DNA of 64,000 nt. It comes from Schistocerca nitens. Taxonomy: Eukaryota; Arthropoda; Insecta; Orthoptera; Acrididae. Shown one piece after another: positions 36,471-47,389 of this stretch (position 1 is its first letter; every line of letters starts with the position of its first letter). Under the pieces are notes generated by a model that searched no databases, was not told the origin of the DNA, and saw nothing but the letters and a program-made list of their open reading frames with translations. Both the position numbers and the translations under genes were made by a program. The stretch covers positions 543,855,602 through 543,919,601 of the forward strand of contig NC_064616.1 of assembly GCF_023898315.1 (NCBI RefSeq). Direction: 5' to 3'.

Positions 36471-36662
36471 AAAAATGGCTCTGAGCACTGTGAGACTTAA
36501 CTTCTGAGGTCATCAGTCCCCTAGAACTTAGAATTACTTAAATCTAACTAACCTAAGGACATCACTCACATCCATGCCCGAGGTAGGATTCGAACCTGCG
36601 ACCGTAGCGGTTGTGCGGTTCCAGACTGTAGCGCCTAGAACCGCTCGGCCTCACTGGCCGGC
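36471..36662 (-). mobile_element. Complete tRNA-derived SINE (copy B)
   Basis: On the minus strand the element starts GCCGGCCAGTGAGGCCGAGCGG with the A box, has the B box GGTTCGAATCC (about 36589-36599), then the shared 3' body (GTTAGTTAGATTTAAGTAATTCTAAG...) and ends GCTCAGAGCCATTTTTT. The flanks GCAACAGGAAA (36460-36470) and GCAAACGGAAA (36663-36673) form an 11-bp target duplication with two mismatches, consistent with LINE-driven insertion. Confidence 0.9.
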
Positions 36663-36673
36663 GCAAACGGAAA

Positions 36674-37328
36674 TCTTTCTAGAGTCATTAGAAATGAGTG
36701 TTGTTACCTTGGGTGCTGGTCGGTAAGGTAGTAGAACATAATTTTTTTCAATATAAAAAGTTTAAGTGTAACATTATTGGTAAGTGTAGATTTCTTGAAT
36801 GAGTTAAAATGCTCTGTAAATTTTGGGGTTAAAAAGATGAAGCTGTGAGTGCAAGATCAAGGGACAGTAGTTATATTTACAAATCAGTTTAAATATGAAA
36901 GAGACAACTCAGATATTTTCTTTACTAGTCAGTTCCAGGAGAACAATGTACCAGACTAGGTGGCATTTACTATATTCAGAGAAGTAATAAGAAAGGGGAT
37001 GCACAACGGAAATCTTAACAGATGAAATGATTTCTTCTCGTATATCATGGCCCCTTTGTGGTGGAATCAAGTCTCGATAAAAATGCTTATCGTTCAATGT
37101 AACCAGGATCCAAAAAGGTATTTCGTACATCATGTAGCTAAAGGAATATGTTCTGAGTGGTGAGAATTAACACATGTAGGGCTCTGTCAATCAGTAACTG
37201 ATGCACAGTTTGGTAGCTGTGCGTCCTCAGCTGTCGAATAGTTTTCTTTACCCTTTCCAACAATTCGTCCCGCATTCTTCCATATTCACCACATTACAAT
37301 AAAGTTTCTACTTTTGTAGTGACTGTCC
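36674..37328 (+). other. Continuation of Gypsy-type remnant, decayed
   Basis: AT-rich plus-strand sequence following the SINE. No firm domain is visible; weak protease-downstream similarity is noted under 35852-36459. The last 95 bp (about 37231-37325) resembles 45230-45325 on the far side of the LTR element. Confidence 0.35.
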
Positions 37329-38378
37329 TGTATGGCAAGAAAAAAGGAATTAAGTTAGATAGTGTTAATACTTTCATCCTTCTTTACCTCCTCTGCATTA
37401 TTGCAGATGACGTGTCACTGAGCGCATTTGTACTGTGCATGCAGTACACGTGAGGTGCCTAGTTGTTTCCACTGCCCTGTGTGGAATACATAAGTTCTCG
37501 TACACTTCACTAACCTGCTGTCTTCATGATTATGATGTCCCCAGCGCAGAAAACAGCACACAGGTAGTGGATTCTTTTTCTTGAGGCTGAAATTAGCTTC
37601 ACAAGGAACTGCTGCTACGAATAAACTATAACTCATTTCGGGTGCCACTCGCGTTTTTATTGATATAGACACGATAAACTATTCTTGATCACAACGTATT
37701 GAACATATCTTTCCAGTCATTGTATCTGGCTAAAATAACGTGACATACATCCTGCCACAGACAACATGTCTGTCTACTGGAACCGTCAGAACTGGAGAAT
37801 AAAATTACATGAATCAAATACGTCTATTACAGACAACATGTCTGTACCTAGCGTCGGTCGGAACTGTAGTAAATAAAATTGTATGAAACAAACACTGCTA
37901 TATCAGACAACATATCTGTCCACTAAAACGGTCAGAACTGGAGAGCCGGACTGCCCAAAACACTTCGCGCTCAAAGCCAGCAAGGCGTGACCCGAACGCC
38001 ACCGAAGTGCATCGGCAGTAATATCGTCAGTCTTTTCTATTAGTAATACTTTGATTTTAACAATTTTGAAATTACTGATTGATAGCTGGCTGTTGAGAGA
38101 TGTCCATTTAAGAAAATGAAGTAATTTGGATGACAGGTTTAATTAATAATAGCAACTAATGTTTAACGTTTTGGCGCCCTTCCGCCGAACACAGAAGCCA
38201 ATCACAGAGCAGCAGCATCATGCAGGCGGTCTTTATCACGGGAATGGTACCGAATCTAACGTCTGTCACCGATACCTCATCCCACATTACGTTATCTCTA
38301 TGCTTCTTGCATCTCCACTGCCCAGAGAATAGGTTCCTCGAGCCTAATATGATGGTTGATTAAGCCAGAAATATTACA
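37329..38378 (-). repeat. 3' LTR of the minus-strand element
   Basis: 1050 bp from TGTATGGCAAG to ATATTACA in plus coordinates (TGTAATATTTC...TACA on the element strand). It contains three spaced copies of an AGACAACATGTCT-type palindrome (near 37761, 37831 and 37909). Short open frames in it, such as 37415-37672, are not genes. Confidence 0.9.
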
Positions 38379-38396
38379 CATCCCCTTCCTTCTGAG
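38379..38396 (-). promoter_or_regulatory. Polypurine tract
   Basis: On the minus strand AGAAGGAAGGGGATG lies directly before the TGTAATATT start of the 3' LTR. Reverse transcription of LTR elements uses such a tract to prime plus-strand DNA. It fixes both the element orientation and the LTR edge. Confidence 0.85.
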
Positions 38397-41095
38397 ATTT
38401 CAAAAAACTGTGGTGTTCTGGAAGACGACACTCAATTTTGGAAATATACGAAAATATAGAACCAAATTATGATAAAACTGTGGACCAATAGGTAATCTCT
38501 CAAGAGCCAAGCTATCCACTGTGCCTACTTTAAAAAATAAACCTGTATACAAGAAGCTTGCTTTAACCAATCTGCCCTAAAATCATTATTAAAATTCCAG
38601 AATCTGAGATGAAGGAAATGATGTGATGCCTGACAAAAATTCCAAAAAAGTAACACCCTACACCACAAACATTGTCAACATAAAGTTACATGTTCAGTTC
38701 TAACACAATAATATGAAGAATAAGTAAACATTCTACAAATAGTATATCATCATGCGATTACACAAAATATGTGAGAAATAAACGAATTTTCAAAGTAAAT
38801 CACATAGTTACCTGAAACACAAGAAAAAATCAGCTTATAGCTGTCTTTTAAATTTACCCAAACAGATTATGAAGTTATCTAAAAAACATTAACGACCCAC
38901 AAATTTTCACATTATTGTCGGCTCTTTGACGTCTATTGAAACTCAAAAGAAATTACAGCATTACATAAATTGTATTAAAATATAGACACCTTCTCGGCTC
39001 ATAGCCGTCTTTTTCAAAATCACTATTCACACTCTCGAAAATAAATGACTGAAATCACTCTTATACGTACACTTCCACTATTACAGGAACATAGGCATGT
39101 GACTCACAACAGCAACAGGGGCTTCCGTTGTCCATTAAGTGGTCGTGCATTGCGTAGTTCATCTCAACTGGTGCTGGGTTTGACAAGAGACTGTCCATTC
39201 TCATTCTCCAACTCCAGCATACAGGACCGGTACATTTCATGTAACAATACAAAATGCCTTATATTAGATTTCTAATAAAACTTAGCTAATCCCTTAAATA
39301 AAATTTTGATTATACAATACAATGAATATGTACATGAAAAGACCTAAAAAGTAAACTTTATTCTGTTTGAATGCAGTGCGACTGTTTATAAACAGTGAAT
39401 GCTATCATATGGCTAGGGCGTTGCCCGCAGCGTATGATGGGTCGATGTCCATTCACAACATGTGACGTCCAGTACTAGCGCCGTGACTCATTCATACAGA
39501 CGCCAGCTGTTGCCGTACGCTTTAACTCTGACAAACAGCTCTGCGCCATATAAATGTTTCATTACGCATACTTATATGACTGCACCTCCAACTGATTCTC
39601 ATACGTTATTTCTACATTTTTCAATAGAGTATCATTCTAGATAATACGTAAATAGTTTTCTTAATCATTAATAGACACACAGTTGCGATTCACAGATATT
39701 GAGAGAACACTTCTGAATATATCTCTTAATGAAAATTTTGGCTGTCAGAAACGTTGCGTAACTCAACATTAAAAGTTACCATACCTTTCTCTTCTCGTGT
39801 AAGCGTTGTTATTGTTTCTATAACTAGTGGAACTGTATTAATGTGTTCATATGTGTACACTTCTGTAATCATTCCTGTGTCAAAAGTCGTACGTAAGTAT
39901 AATGTGACTTCATGCTGGTGCTGTCTGAACTACTCATTTCAAGCATTGTAGTTTTCTTACTTCTTATTATAAACCAGTGAGCTAGTCTCCATATGTTATA
40001 TAATGTGGCCTTACCTTTAGATCGTAATTCTGTTGTGTCTGTGTCCCTTGAGATGTTCGTGCTGGTGTTGTGTCTTGCTCATATCAATTACAATACGTCT
40101 ATTCTCTCGTACTAACCAGTTGGCGGAACCACTTCGCCAATAAATACCTCCTTAATAATGGGCCTACTCACACGTCGCCTTGTACCTCCACTTCCTCATA
40201 CTTCATAAATAATGGGCAGACTTACACGTCACTGAATAATTCTGATCTCCTCACTTCTTCATTTAAAACTGGCCGACTTACCTGTCGCCTAATAATATTT
40301 CTCCACAACTTAAACCTCTTTGGCAGGACCATCCCTTGCCTAAAAATACATACTCTCTTGCCTCAGCGGAAATTGCGTCGCTGGTAATTCATACTTAAGA
40401 ATATAATATATTTATATCCACAAAATTTAACACAACTTTTGCACTAATAATCTCCTGACATCGTTTTCTGCCACCAAAACTCATTCTTCCGTCATGTTCA
40501 CTTACCTGGTTTAGCGTCGTCATCTTCTTCAGCAACTGCTAGCTTAGATCTGTAATAAGAGCCCATATTTCATTTATTTGCTACTTTTTCCAGATTTGTC
40601 AAATATAAAGCGCGATGTGTAGTACTTACTAGTTCTTAAAATTCAAAAATAAATTGTTCCACCGGATACTTTGTGATAGATGTAATGTCATTTAAAGCTT
40701 ATACTGATGTTTCTTAAGGCAACGTAATACTGTGTTCTCTAGCTTGTGTATCTCTGACGCTATACTTTGGTGTTACAAAACTCGCTGTTCACATATTTTT
40801 CGTCAGTTCCTGTTTTTCACCCGTGCAATGCAGATGTTTATACTGCTGGGTTACTATGCTGTCACTAATTATGTTTGTTGTCACAAATCGGGTAAAAAAT
40901 TGTCCCAGCCATGGATAGAGAAGAATGTAAAGAAGACAGAATATAGCTCAGAAGGAAAGAAGAGGAATAGCAACAGCATGAAAGAAAATGAAGTAATGCT
41001 GTCAGTTAACTCGGGTACCTGGTAGTCGACATCTACTTAGTAATGCAAAGAACGCTACTGCCCCTGAGGGTTATTAATGTTCATAGTATTTTTTG
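38397..41095 (-). other. 2.7-kb internal region between integrase and 3' LTR
   Basis: Short frames only. No envelope, chromodomain or RNase H motif is recognised. It could be a long untranslated tail, a decayed extra gene, or an unrelated insertion whose ends I could not find. AT-rich, with many stops on both strands. Confidence 0.4.
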
Positions 41096-41099
41096 ATGT

Positions 41100-41529
41100 C
41101 TACGATATTGTAGAGTCCTTTTTGCTTACTCCCGTTTTTATGTTAGCTACTTCCACAGCATTGGGGTGTGGTATCCTAATTATTTTGTATGGCCCTTCAC
41201 ACAATTCATGAAAATTCTTAATTTCTAAATTTATCTTAGAAGACCTGTTTCTTGCCTTCATCAATACCAATTCGTCAATTTGATACTTCCTTCTCTTAAT
41301 CTGCTTGTTGTATTTACTCTGTCTTTTATCAAGTTTCTGTTCAATCCTGCTTAAAGCTAAGTCCCTTTTTTTTACTTGGGAGATCATCTCTCGGTGGGAA
41401 ACTTACCTGTTCTTCAATAATACTGTGTACTTTCCCACCTGTCAATAGTTCTTGTGGAGGTATTTCTGTGGTAGAGTGAGGCAACTCATTTATAACTCTC
41501 TCGAACTCTTCCACATAATCTACCCACAT
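41100..41529 (-). pseudogene. Gypsy integrase C-terminal region
   Basis: It follows from the core. WVDYVEEFERVINELPHSTTEIPPQELLTGG (41529-41430) matches the region after the catalytic core, where integrases read W...E..IN..PHS.TG..P.ELL. After a frameshift near 41375, RKYQIDELVLMKARNRSSK and FHELCEGPYKIIRI (41300-41170) match the small C-terminal DNA-binding domain of Gypsy integrases. The stop near 41100 ends pol. It joins the new DNA copy to the host chromosome in intact relatives; here the frame is broken. Confidence 0.8.
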
Positions 41530-41875
41530 GTGATGCTTTTTAGAACAGTATGCCCTAAACAGTCTATTTCCCTCATTATCCGCTCACTCATATTTCACTG
41601 GGGATGGTAGTTGGATATGTAAATAGGCCTTATGTCGAGATCTCGAAACATATTTTTCCAACACTCTGATGTAAATTGTGAGCCATTATCACTAATTATC
41701 CTCTCTGGTTTTCCCCATGATATTACATCTGCCTGAAATCTACTGCCCACAGCTTTCATTTCTTGTTGTTCTGTTAGATTTTCAGGAAGTGTACACTCGA
41801 ACTGTTTAATAAAATCAACTGGATGTTTGTTACTTCTACTAGAGAAAGGATGGTAAACAATAGTGGAATATGTTA
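41530..41875 (-). pseudogene. In-frame junction of gag to integrase core
   Basis: Reading minus from 41870, an open frame first gives a capsid-like run (HPVDFIKQFECTLPENLTEQQ, then FQADVISWG). Without a stop it then gives KPERIISDNGSQFTSECW and IRPIYISNYHPQ, the second-Asp and following blocks of the Gypsy integrase core. All of protease, RT, RNase H and the integrase N-terminus are missing between them. A stop follows YHPQ at about 41597, then SERIMRE continues and shifts frame near 41570. Confidence 0.75.
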
Positions 41876-42486
41876 TGTAAGTAGGCTGTTTAAGTGTTTA
41901 TATTGGTAACGCCACGTAGCGCTCTGTATGAAAATCACTGGCTGTGCTGTGTGCAGTCTGTGGCTGGTTTGCATAGTTGTAGGCTATTGTAGTGTTGGGC
42001 AGTTGGCTGTTAACAGCGCGTAGCGTTGCGCAGTTGGAGGTGAGCCGCCAGCAGTGGTGGATGTGGGGAAGTGAGATGGCGGATTTTCGAGAGCGGATGA
42101 TCAGGACGTGTGTCCATCAGAAACAGTACATTTGTAAGAATGTATGTCATGAACTGCTATATATATTATGACTTTTGAACACTATTAAGGTACATACATT
42201 GTTTGTTCTCTGTCAAAATCTTTCATTTGCTAACTATGCCTATCAGTCGTTAGTGCCTTCAGTAGTTTGAATCTTTTATTTAGCTAGCAGTATTGGCGCT
42301 CGCTGTATTGCAGTAGTTTGAGTAACGAAGATTTTTGTGAGGTAAGTGATTTGTGAAACGTATAGGTTAATTTAGTCAGGGCCATTCTCTTGTAGGGATT
42401 ATTGAAAGTCAGATTGCGTTGCGCTAAAAAATATTGTGTGTCAGTTGAAGCACAGTCATGTATAATTTTTCTAAGGGGACGTTTCA
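41876..42486. mobile_element. Nested solo LTR (611 bp)
   Basis: It begins TGTAAGTAGGCTG and ends GGGGACGTTTCA, so it has TG...CA ends. The 5-bp direct repeat TGTTA lies on both sides (41871-41875 and 42487-42491). Removing it would rejoin the gag reading of its host on the minus strand. It contains no recognised coding. It resembles an abundant locust repeat from memory, unchecked. Confidence 0.85.
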
Positions 42487-43486
42487 TGTTACATCACTAT
42501 CATGTACACACACTGTGTCCCTACTTTTGTCAGGAAATTGCTTAATTGCTTGCTCAAATTCCTTTAATTTATCTTGTATCGCATCTGTGGTACCTTTACA
42601 ATGAGCACCTATTTGTGAAACCTTACGACTAAGTACCTGCTTCTCATCTTTGATGTTTTCTAACTCATTTAAATGCTGTTCATGTTTATCATTACATTCT
42701 TTAGCAGCCTTGCTTTGGTCGTTTATTACTTGGGTAACATTACTACTTATTGTTGATATTAAACAATCCTGAGCCCCCATATCATCATTCAGCTTTTTAA
42801 TTGTACAATCAAACTTCTGATTTATCTGAAGCTTACATAATTCTAATTTCTTACCCCATTCTTTTGTTTATCGATCTATTTTACTGGAACAAGTCTCAGT
42901 TTTAGATTTATGTTTTTATACCTTTTGTTCTAAAGCCTTAAAATTGCTATTGAATTGCTTTCCTGACATCACCTTTTGTTTCTCTTAACTCGGCTTTTAT
43001 CTCTTTTTTAGTGTCATTTTGCCCTTTATCTATTTTATCTATTTTTTCGTTAGTTTCTTTTAAAAGTAATAATAAGATAGATAACGTATTTTGCACCTTG
43101 CTGATGTATATCTACCCATTATCTACTGTTGGCAATGTTTCAGCTTAAGCAGTGCCATGACTTAATCTGTGTGACTCCACTGTTGGCTCATTTGCAATGT
43201 TGACGTCAGATTCAGTGTGTCTGACGTCATCATCCAAATCTACTACGTCGTTGTGGTCAGGAGCGACAGTGTCTACATTTTCAGTACGATCATTGAACAC
43301 AGAATCATCAATTTCCGAAACATTTTCAGTTTCATTATCTAAAATTTGCAAATTGTCTGATAGATCATCAAAAATGTTATCTATTTGCAAGTTTTGTGGC
43401 TGATCTGAAGGATCATTTCCATCAATATCTACTTGATTCCTTTCCCTACTTCTAAGAGGATATCTTTTTTCAATTTTGTCAGACAT
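42487..43486 (-). pseudogene. Gag-like region with coiled coil
   Basis: Minus-strand structural gene of the LTR element. It starts MSDKIEKRYPLRSRERNQ at 43486 with a basic PLRSRER run, then a long acidic, Asn/Asp-rich stretch to 43145. About 43080-42850 encodes a broken Lys/Glu-rich heptad-like region (KETNEKIDKIDKGQNDTKKEIK). The frame 42780-42484 continues as a coiled coil (DKHEQHLNELENIKDEKQVLSRK) and ends HDSDVT at the nested LTR. At least one stop or shift occurs between 43145 and 42780. In intact relatives such a protein would build the particle; here it is broken. Confidence 0.65.
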
Positions 43487-44179
43487 TTTACACTTAATAT
43501 AATTTACAAATTTTAGCCAAATTTGTTTAAAGGGATCAATTTTAGACTTTGGAGTTACAATATTATTCTAGTGTCCGTTACAGAGATTAGTTATTTGCAT
43601 CAGAATAATACTTACTCTTCGATACTATTCTGCGTGCTGCCGTCGAGAAGCTCCTTCTCTGCTCGGGCTGCTGAAGCTGAAGTATCGTACTGCTGTCCGG
43701 ACTGCTGGAACACCCAGTTCAGCGGCTGCTACTGATCTCGCCCGCTGCTAGCTGCCTATCCTCGCACCTGACGCGGAGAACTGCGGCCGCTGGGTCTGCC
43801 ACACCGCGCTGCGTTGCGTCGCCTCGTAGCACGTCGAAATCTCGATGAAAATTAAACGTAATTCCATGGCCCACACACACGTATTTGATTTTCTGTCACT
43901 TGCACTTTACCACTTTCAGCATCTACTATTCATGTACGTTATGTTCTCGTGAATAAGAAAACTTGTCTGTCGCATGAAAAATCGAAGTTTAACTAAAGTT
44001 CGAAAGAGTTCAAACACAGATCAAAAATCATTTGAAACAGTTCCCACACATTTCTATTGTCATGTAGTAGCAGAACAGTCACTTTAGGTGTTATGAATTA
44101 TTCCAAGAATATTTCGCAGTTCACAGTCCTTGCAAATAATGAAGCCTCATATCTCCAAAGCACTCAAACATCGAAGATT
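43487..44179 (-). other. Leader between primer-binding site and gag
   Basis: About 690 bp of untranslated leader, expected between 5' LTR and gag. It contains a GC-rich stretch at about 43640-43840. No other feature is recognised. Confidence 0.55.
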
Positions 44180-44197
44180 TCCCAAGCAGGGATGCCA
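44180..44197 (-). promoter_or_regulatory. Primer-binding site
   Basis: On the minus strand the 5' LTR ends ...CGTACA and is followed at once by TGGCATCCCTGCTTGGG. A TGG start immediately after the LTR is the usual complement of a tRNA 3' CCA end. The tRNA species was not identified. Confidence 0.7.
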
Positions 44198-45210
44198 TGT
44201 ACGGCAAGAAAAAAGGAATTAAATTAGATAGTGTTAATACTTTCATCCTTCTTTACCTCCTTTGCATTATTGCAGATGACGTGTCACTGAGCACATTTGT
44301 ACTGCGCATGCAGTACACGTGTGGTGCCTAGTTGTTTCAACTGCCCTGTGTGGAATACATAAGTTCTTGTACACTTCACTAACCTGCTATCTTCATGATT
44401 ATGATGTCCCCAGAGCAGAAAACAGCACGCAGGTCGTGGATTCTTTTTCTTGAGGCTGAAATTAACTTCGCAAGTAACTGCTGCTAAGAATAAACTATAA
44501 CTCATTTCGGGTGCCACTCGCGTTTTCATTGGTATAGACACGATAAACTATTCTTGATCACAACGTATTAAACATATCTCTCCACAGGCATTATATCTGG
44601 CTAAAACAACGTGACATACGTCCTGCCACAGACAACATGTCTGTCTACTGGAACCGTCAGAACTGGAGAATAAAATTACATGAATCAAATACGTCTATCA
44701 CAGACAACATGTCTGTACCTAGCGACGGTCGGAACTTCAGTAAATTAAATTGCATGAAACAAATACTGCTATAGCAGACAACATGTCTGTCTACTAGAAC
44801 GGGCAGCACTGGAGAGCCGGACTGCCCAAGACACTTCGCGCCCCACCAAAGTGCATCGGCAATAATATCGTCAGTCTTTTCTATTAGTAATACTTTGATT
44901 TTAATAATTTTGAATTGACTGATTGATAGCTGGCTGCTGACAGCTGTTTATTTAAAAAAAGGAAGTAATTTGAATGACAGATTTAATTAATAACAGCAAC
45001 TTAAGTTTAACGTTTTGGCGCCCTACCGCCTAACACAGCAGCCAATCACAGAGCAGCAGCATCATGCAGGCGGTCTTTATCACGGGAATGGTACCGAATC
45101 TAACATCTGTCATCCCACATTGCGTTATCTCTATGCTTCTTGCATCTCCACTGCCCTGGGAATAGCTGCCTCGAGCCTAATATGATGGTTGAATAAGCCA
45201 GAAATATTAC
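44198..45210 (-). repeat. 5' LTR of the minus-strand element
   Basis: 1013 bp, matching 37329-38378 with small indels. It keeps the three spaced AGACAACATGTCT palindromes (near 44633, 44701 and 44776). The outer edge reads ATATTAC followed by TCCTG. The final A expected from the other LTR is changed or lost. Confidence 0.9.
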
Positions 45211-46630
45211 TCCTGTTATTCAGTGTATAGGAAATTTTCTTTGCCTTTCCCAATCATTCTTCTCCCAGTCTTCTATAATTACACCGTAACAACAGCAGTT
45301 TCGTTATGTGTTGATCGCAGTTGAGTAGGTAAGCGTTTAAGAACATAGATCTTTTAGATATGTAAGACGTGTATCTGTGTAAATATCAGGTGACAGCAAA
45401 CGATTTAATAGAAAGGGAACGGAAAAGTGTGATCCGATGAGGAGTGAGTAGGTGCTCTGATTTTAAAGTGTACGTATTATGTCACCAAAGCAACAGAGTT
45501 GGGTGAATTTATAAAAGACCTGAGTATAATGACCAAAATAATAATGTGATACTTCATAAAGTAAGCAATAGTGATTTTAATAACAAAAAAAGTAATAGAA
45601 AGTGTGGAAATAATAGATTACTAATGGAGTAAAATGGGGAAACAAAATTGAGAAAGGATTGTTTGTGAAACTCTAATAATAAGATGGCACAGACGTAATG
45701 AGGAACGGAATAGATAATATGAGGAAGATCGCCTGATAGAATTAGGAATTTTGCACCAATGAAAGTAATAGTAACATCTCACTATTAATTGTTATGGAAG
45801 TTTAGAGACCTCTAACAACGCTCAAAAATAAAATTCAGCTAGCATTATTAGTATTTTGGCGCACTGGACAATTCATGGAAGCCAAATGAAGTGATGAAAA
45901 ACTAAAATTCGATTAAGTATGTATTCTAAGTATGAGCATGTTACCATTTTCTCTATGTGCATCCCAGCTGAAATATATTTAATCGATGGTGTACGAAATG
46001 CGAAATAATTGTTTCTGGGTATATTTTAAATTTATACTGTATTAGTGAAAACTGATTAGTCATTGCATTAAATGATTATCATCTTTCAATATAATGGAGA
46101 CGAGTGTAGCGAAGAAACTACGTTACATAGGAATGTATAAATGCCTCCTGTTTTATTTTCTTTTATTTTTGGAACGACGGTACGACCGCTTTCTAGAGTC
46201 ATCATACTGTCTGAACATGATGAGTAAGTGATTTCGGAGCATGAAATTGCTTTCACTACGATACTCATGATGTGTCTTAAAAGCTAAATTAAGCAGATGG
46301 CAACATATAGAGTGTTTAATCAGTGCTGTTATGCCCAAACGACTAAGAGCGAATTTAATTACTGGTAACTCACGTCGAATTACATATTGTTTTTTGATGT
46401 TATACGTATTTTCAATTAAAAAGTTCTTGAGTTACATTTTTGATGTTTTATAAATGAATACCGTGCGTAGAGACTATCTATGTAGTGAGCACTTGATGCA
46501 GGATAAGAAATATATTTAACACGATTGACAGAAATATCATAAAAGGCGCCTAATGGAAGACGTTTGCCTGATCCCGTTGTCTTTCGTGTTCTCTCGCGTT
46601 AAACAAATAAAACTTTAATTATCAATCCCT
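45211..46630. other. No gene recognised
   Basis: AT-rich. It starts with a stretch (45230-45325) resembling 37231-37325. It may be the remaining interior of the Gypsy-type element that begins at 35852, now split by the LTR element, but no RT or integrase motif is visible. Confidence 0.4.
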
Positions 46631-47074
46631 TGGTAGTGTAAACTACTGATTACACGAAACAATGTGCCTCTCAATTATGTTTAACGTTTCACTTCAGTTC
46701 GAAGCTATTTGTTTGTGGCTAACCAATTCTACTTTCGATACCACCTCAATTTTTTATGATGATCCTTCAATACTTACAGCGTGTGCCTACAACAGAGGAA
46801 AATGAGCGCTACCCTTATATGTCAGTTCGACAAGACGATAAAACATCTCTGTTTCTGGCACTCGCGGCACCTCACAGAATTGAGATGGCCGTTGTCATGC
46901 CGACCACCGTAGTTAATGAGTAGAGTGGCACCTATGCACTCAAGTAACTAGCCACTGTCATTCGACCAATTTATCTGCGATAAATTTACTTTTAGTTTTT
47001 AATGATGTAATAGCATTCTCATAGTCACAGTTAGTCAGGTGGGATTAATTACTACGTTCTCCAATTCATCACAG
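46631..47074. repeat. Dispersed repeat family Z, copy 3 (diverged)
   Basis: It starts GGTAGTGTAAACTACTGATTAC and tracks 12820-13263 over about 445 bp, through the shared TTTGTGGCTAAC, CAGTTCGAC and TAATGAGTAGAGTGGCAC blocks, to the TCCAATTC region. Similarity is about 70% by eye. It lies in the same orientation as copies 1 and 2. Confidence 0.75.
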
Positions 47075-47389
47075 TGCCTGCTTAGCTTCCCGTTAACTTA
47101 CGAGATCTCTGTGTCGGCAAGTTACTTACACAGCAGGTGAGGTTCTTCACAGGTACACAGGCCGGTTTCAGCGTCCTGACGACACGATATTTCGACGATC
47201 CAGCTGGCCGCTATCTGCAGCTGGGGTTGGAGGTGCACATCACGCAAGAAATGAGTTTACTTTAGTTACGGCGTCTTCTTTATACCCCGAGAACAGGCTG
47301 CCGCACGTGCTCGAAAAGCGAAAGGACTGCCCCCTGTGAAGCGAAGAATCGCAGAGCTGCCGGCGGTAGAAACTAACAAAAGGGATGAA
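47075..47389. other. Spacer, likely 3' flank of Penelope fragment
   Basis: Moderately GC-rich. On the minus strand it follows the GIY-YIG C-terminus and may be its 3' end, but I see no firm motif. Confidence 0.35.

Larger units (their letters stand above)
23042..36647. repeat. Segmental duplication, copy B
   Basis: Partner of 1-14416, in the same orientation, with all shared elements in the same order. It has the full Tc1 right end and about 620 bp beyond it that copy A lost, the complete SINE, and a longer TA tract. It lacks the solo LTR, most of the mariner-like interior and about 400 bp near 34297. Homology to copy A ends at 36647 in the SINE A box. Confidence 0.95.
37329..45210 (-). mobile_element. 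Gypsy-type LTR retrotransposon, internally deleted, minus strand
   Basis: Two direct repeats of about 1.0 kb (37329-38378 and 44198-45210) bound it. On the minus strand the order is 5' LTR, primer-binding site, gag, nested solo LTR, gag-integrase junction, integrase C-terminus, about 2.7 kb without recognised coding, polypurine tract, 3' LTR. Protease, RT and RNase H are missing. TCCTG occurs at 37326-37330 and at 45211-45215 and may be the 5-bp target duplication, but this conflicts by two bases with the TG...CA ends, so it remains open. Confidence 0.9.

Noticed and set aside
37755..37945. p53-family response elements
   Set aside because: AGACAACATGTCT resembles a half-site, but the 3-bp centre does not match the consensus well. 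Reported only as a repeated palindrome.
43145..43486. Acidic frame considered as a host gene
   Set aside because: Its place between a primer-binding site and an integrase, on the element strand, fits gag better than a host gene.
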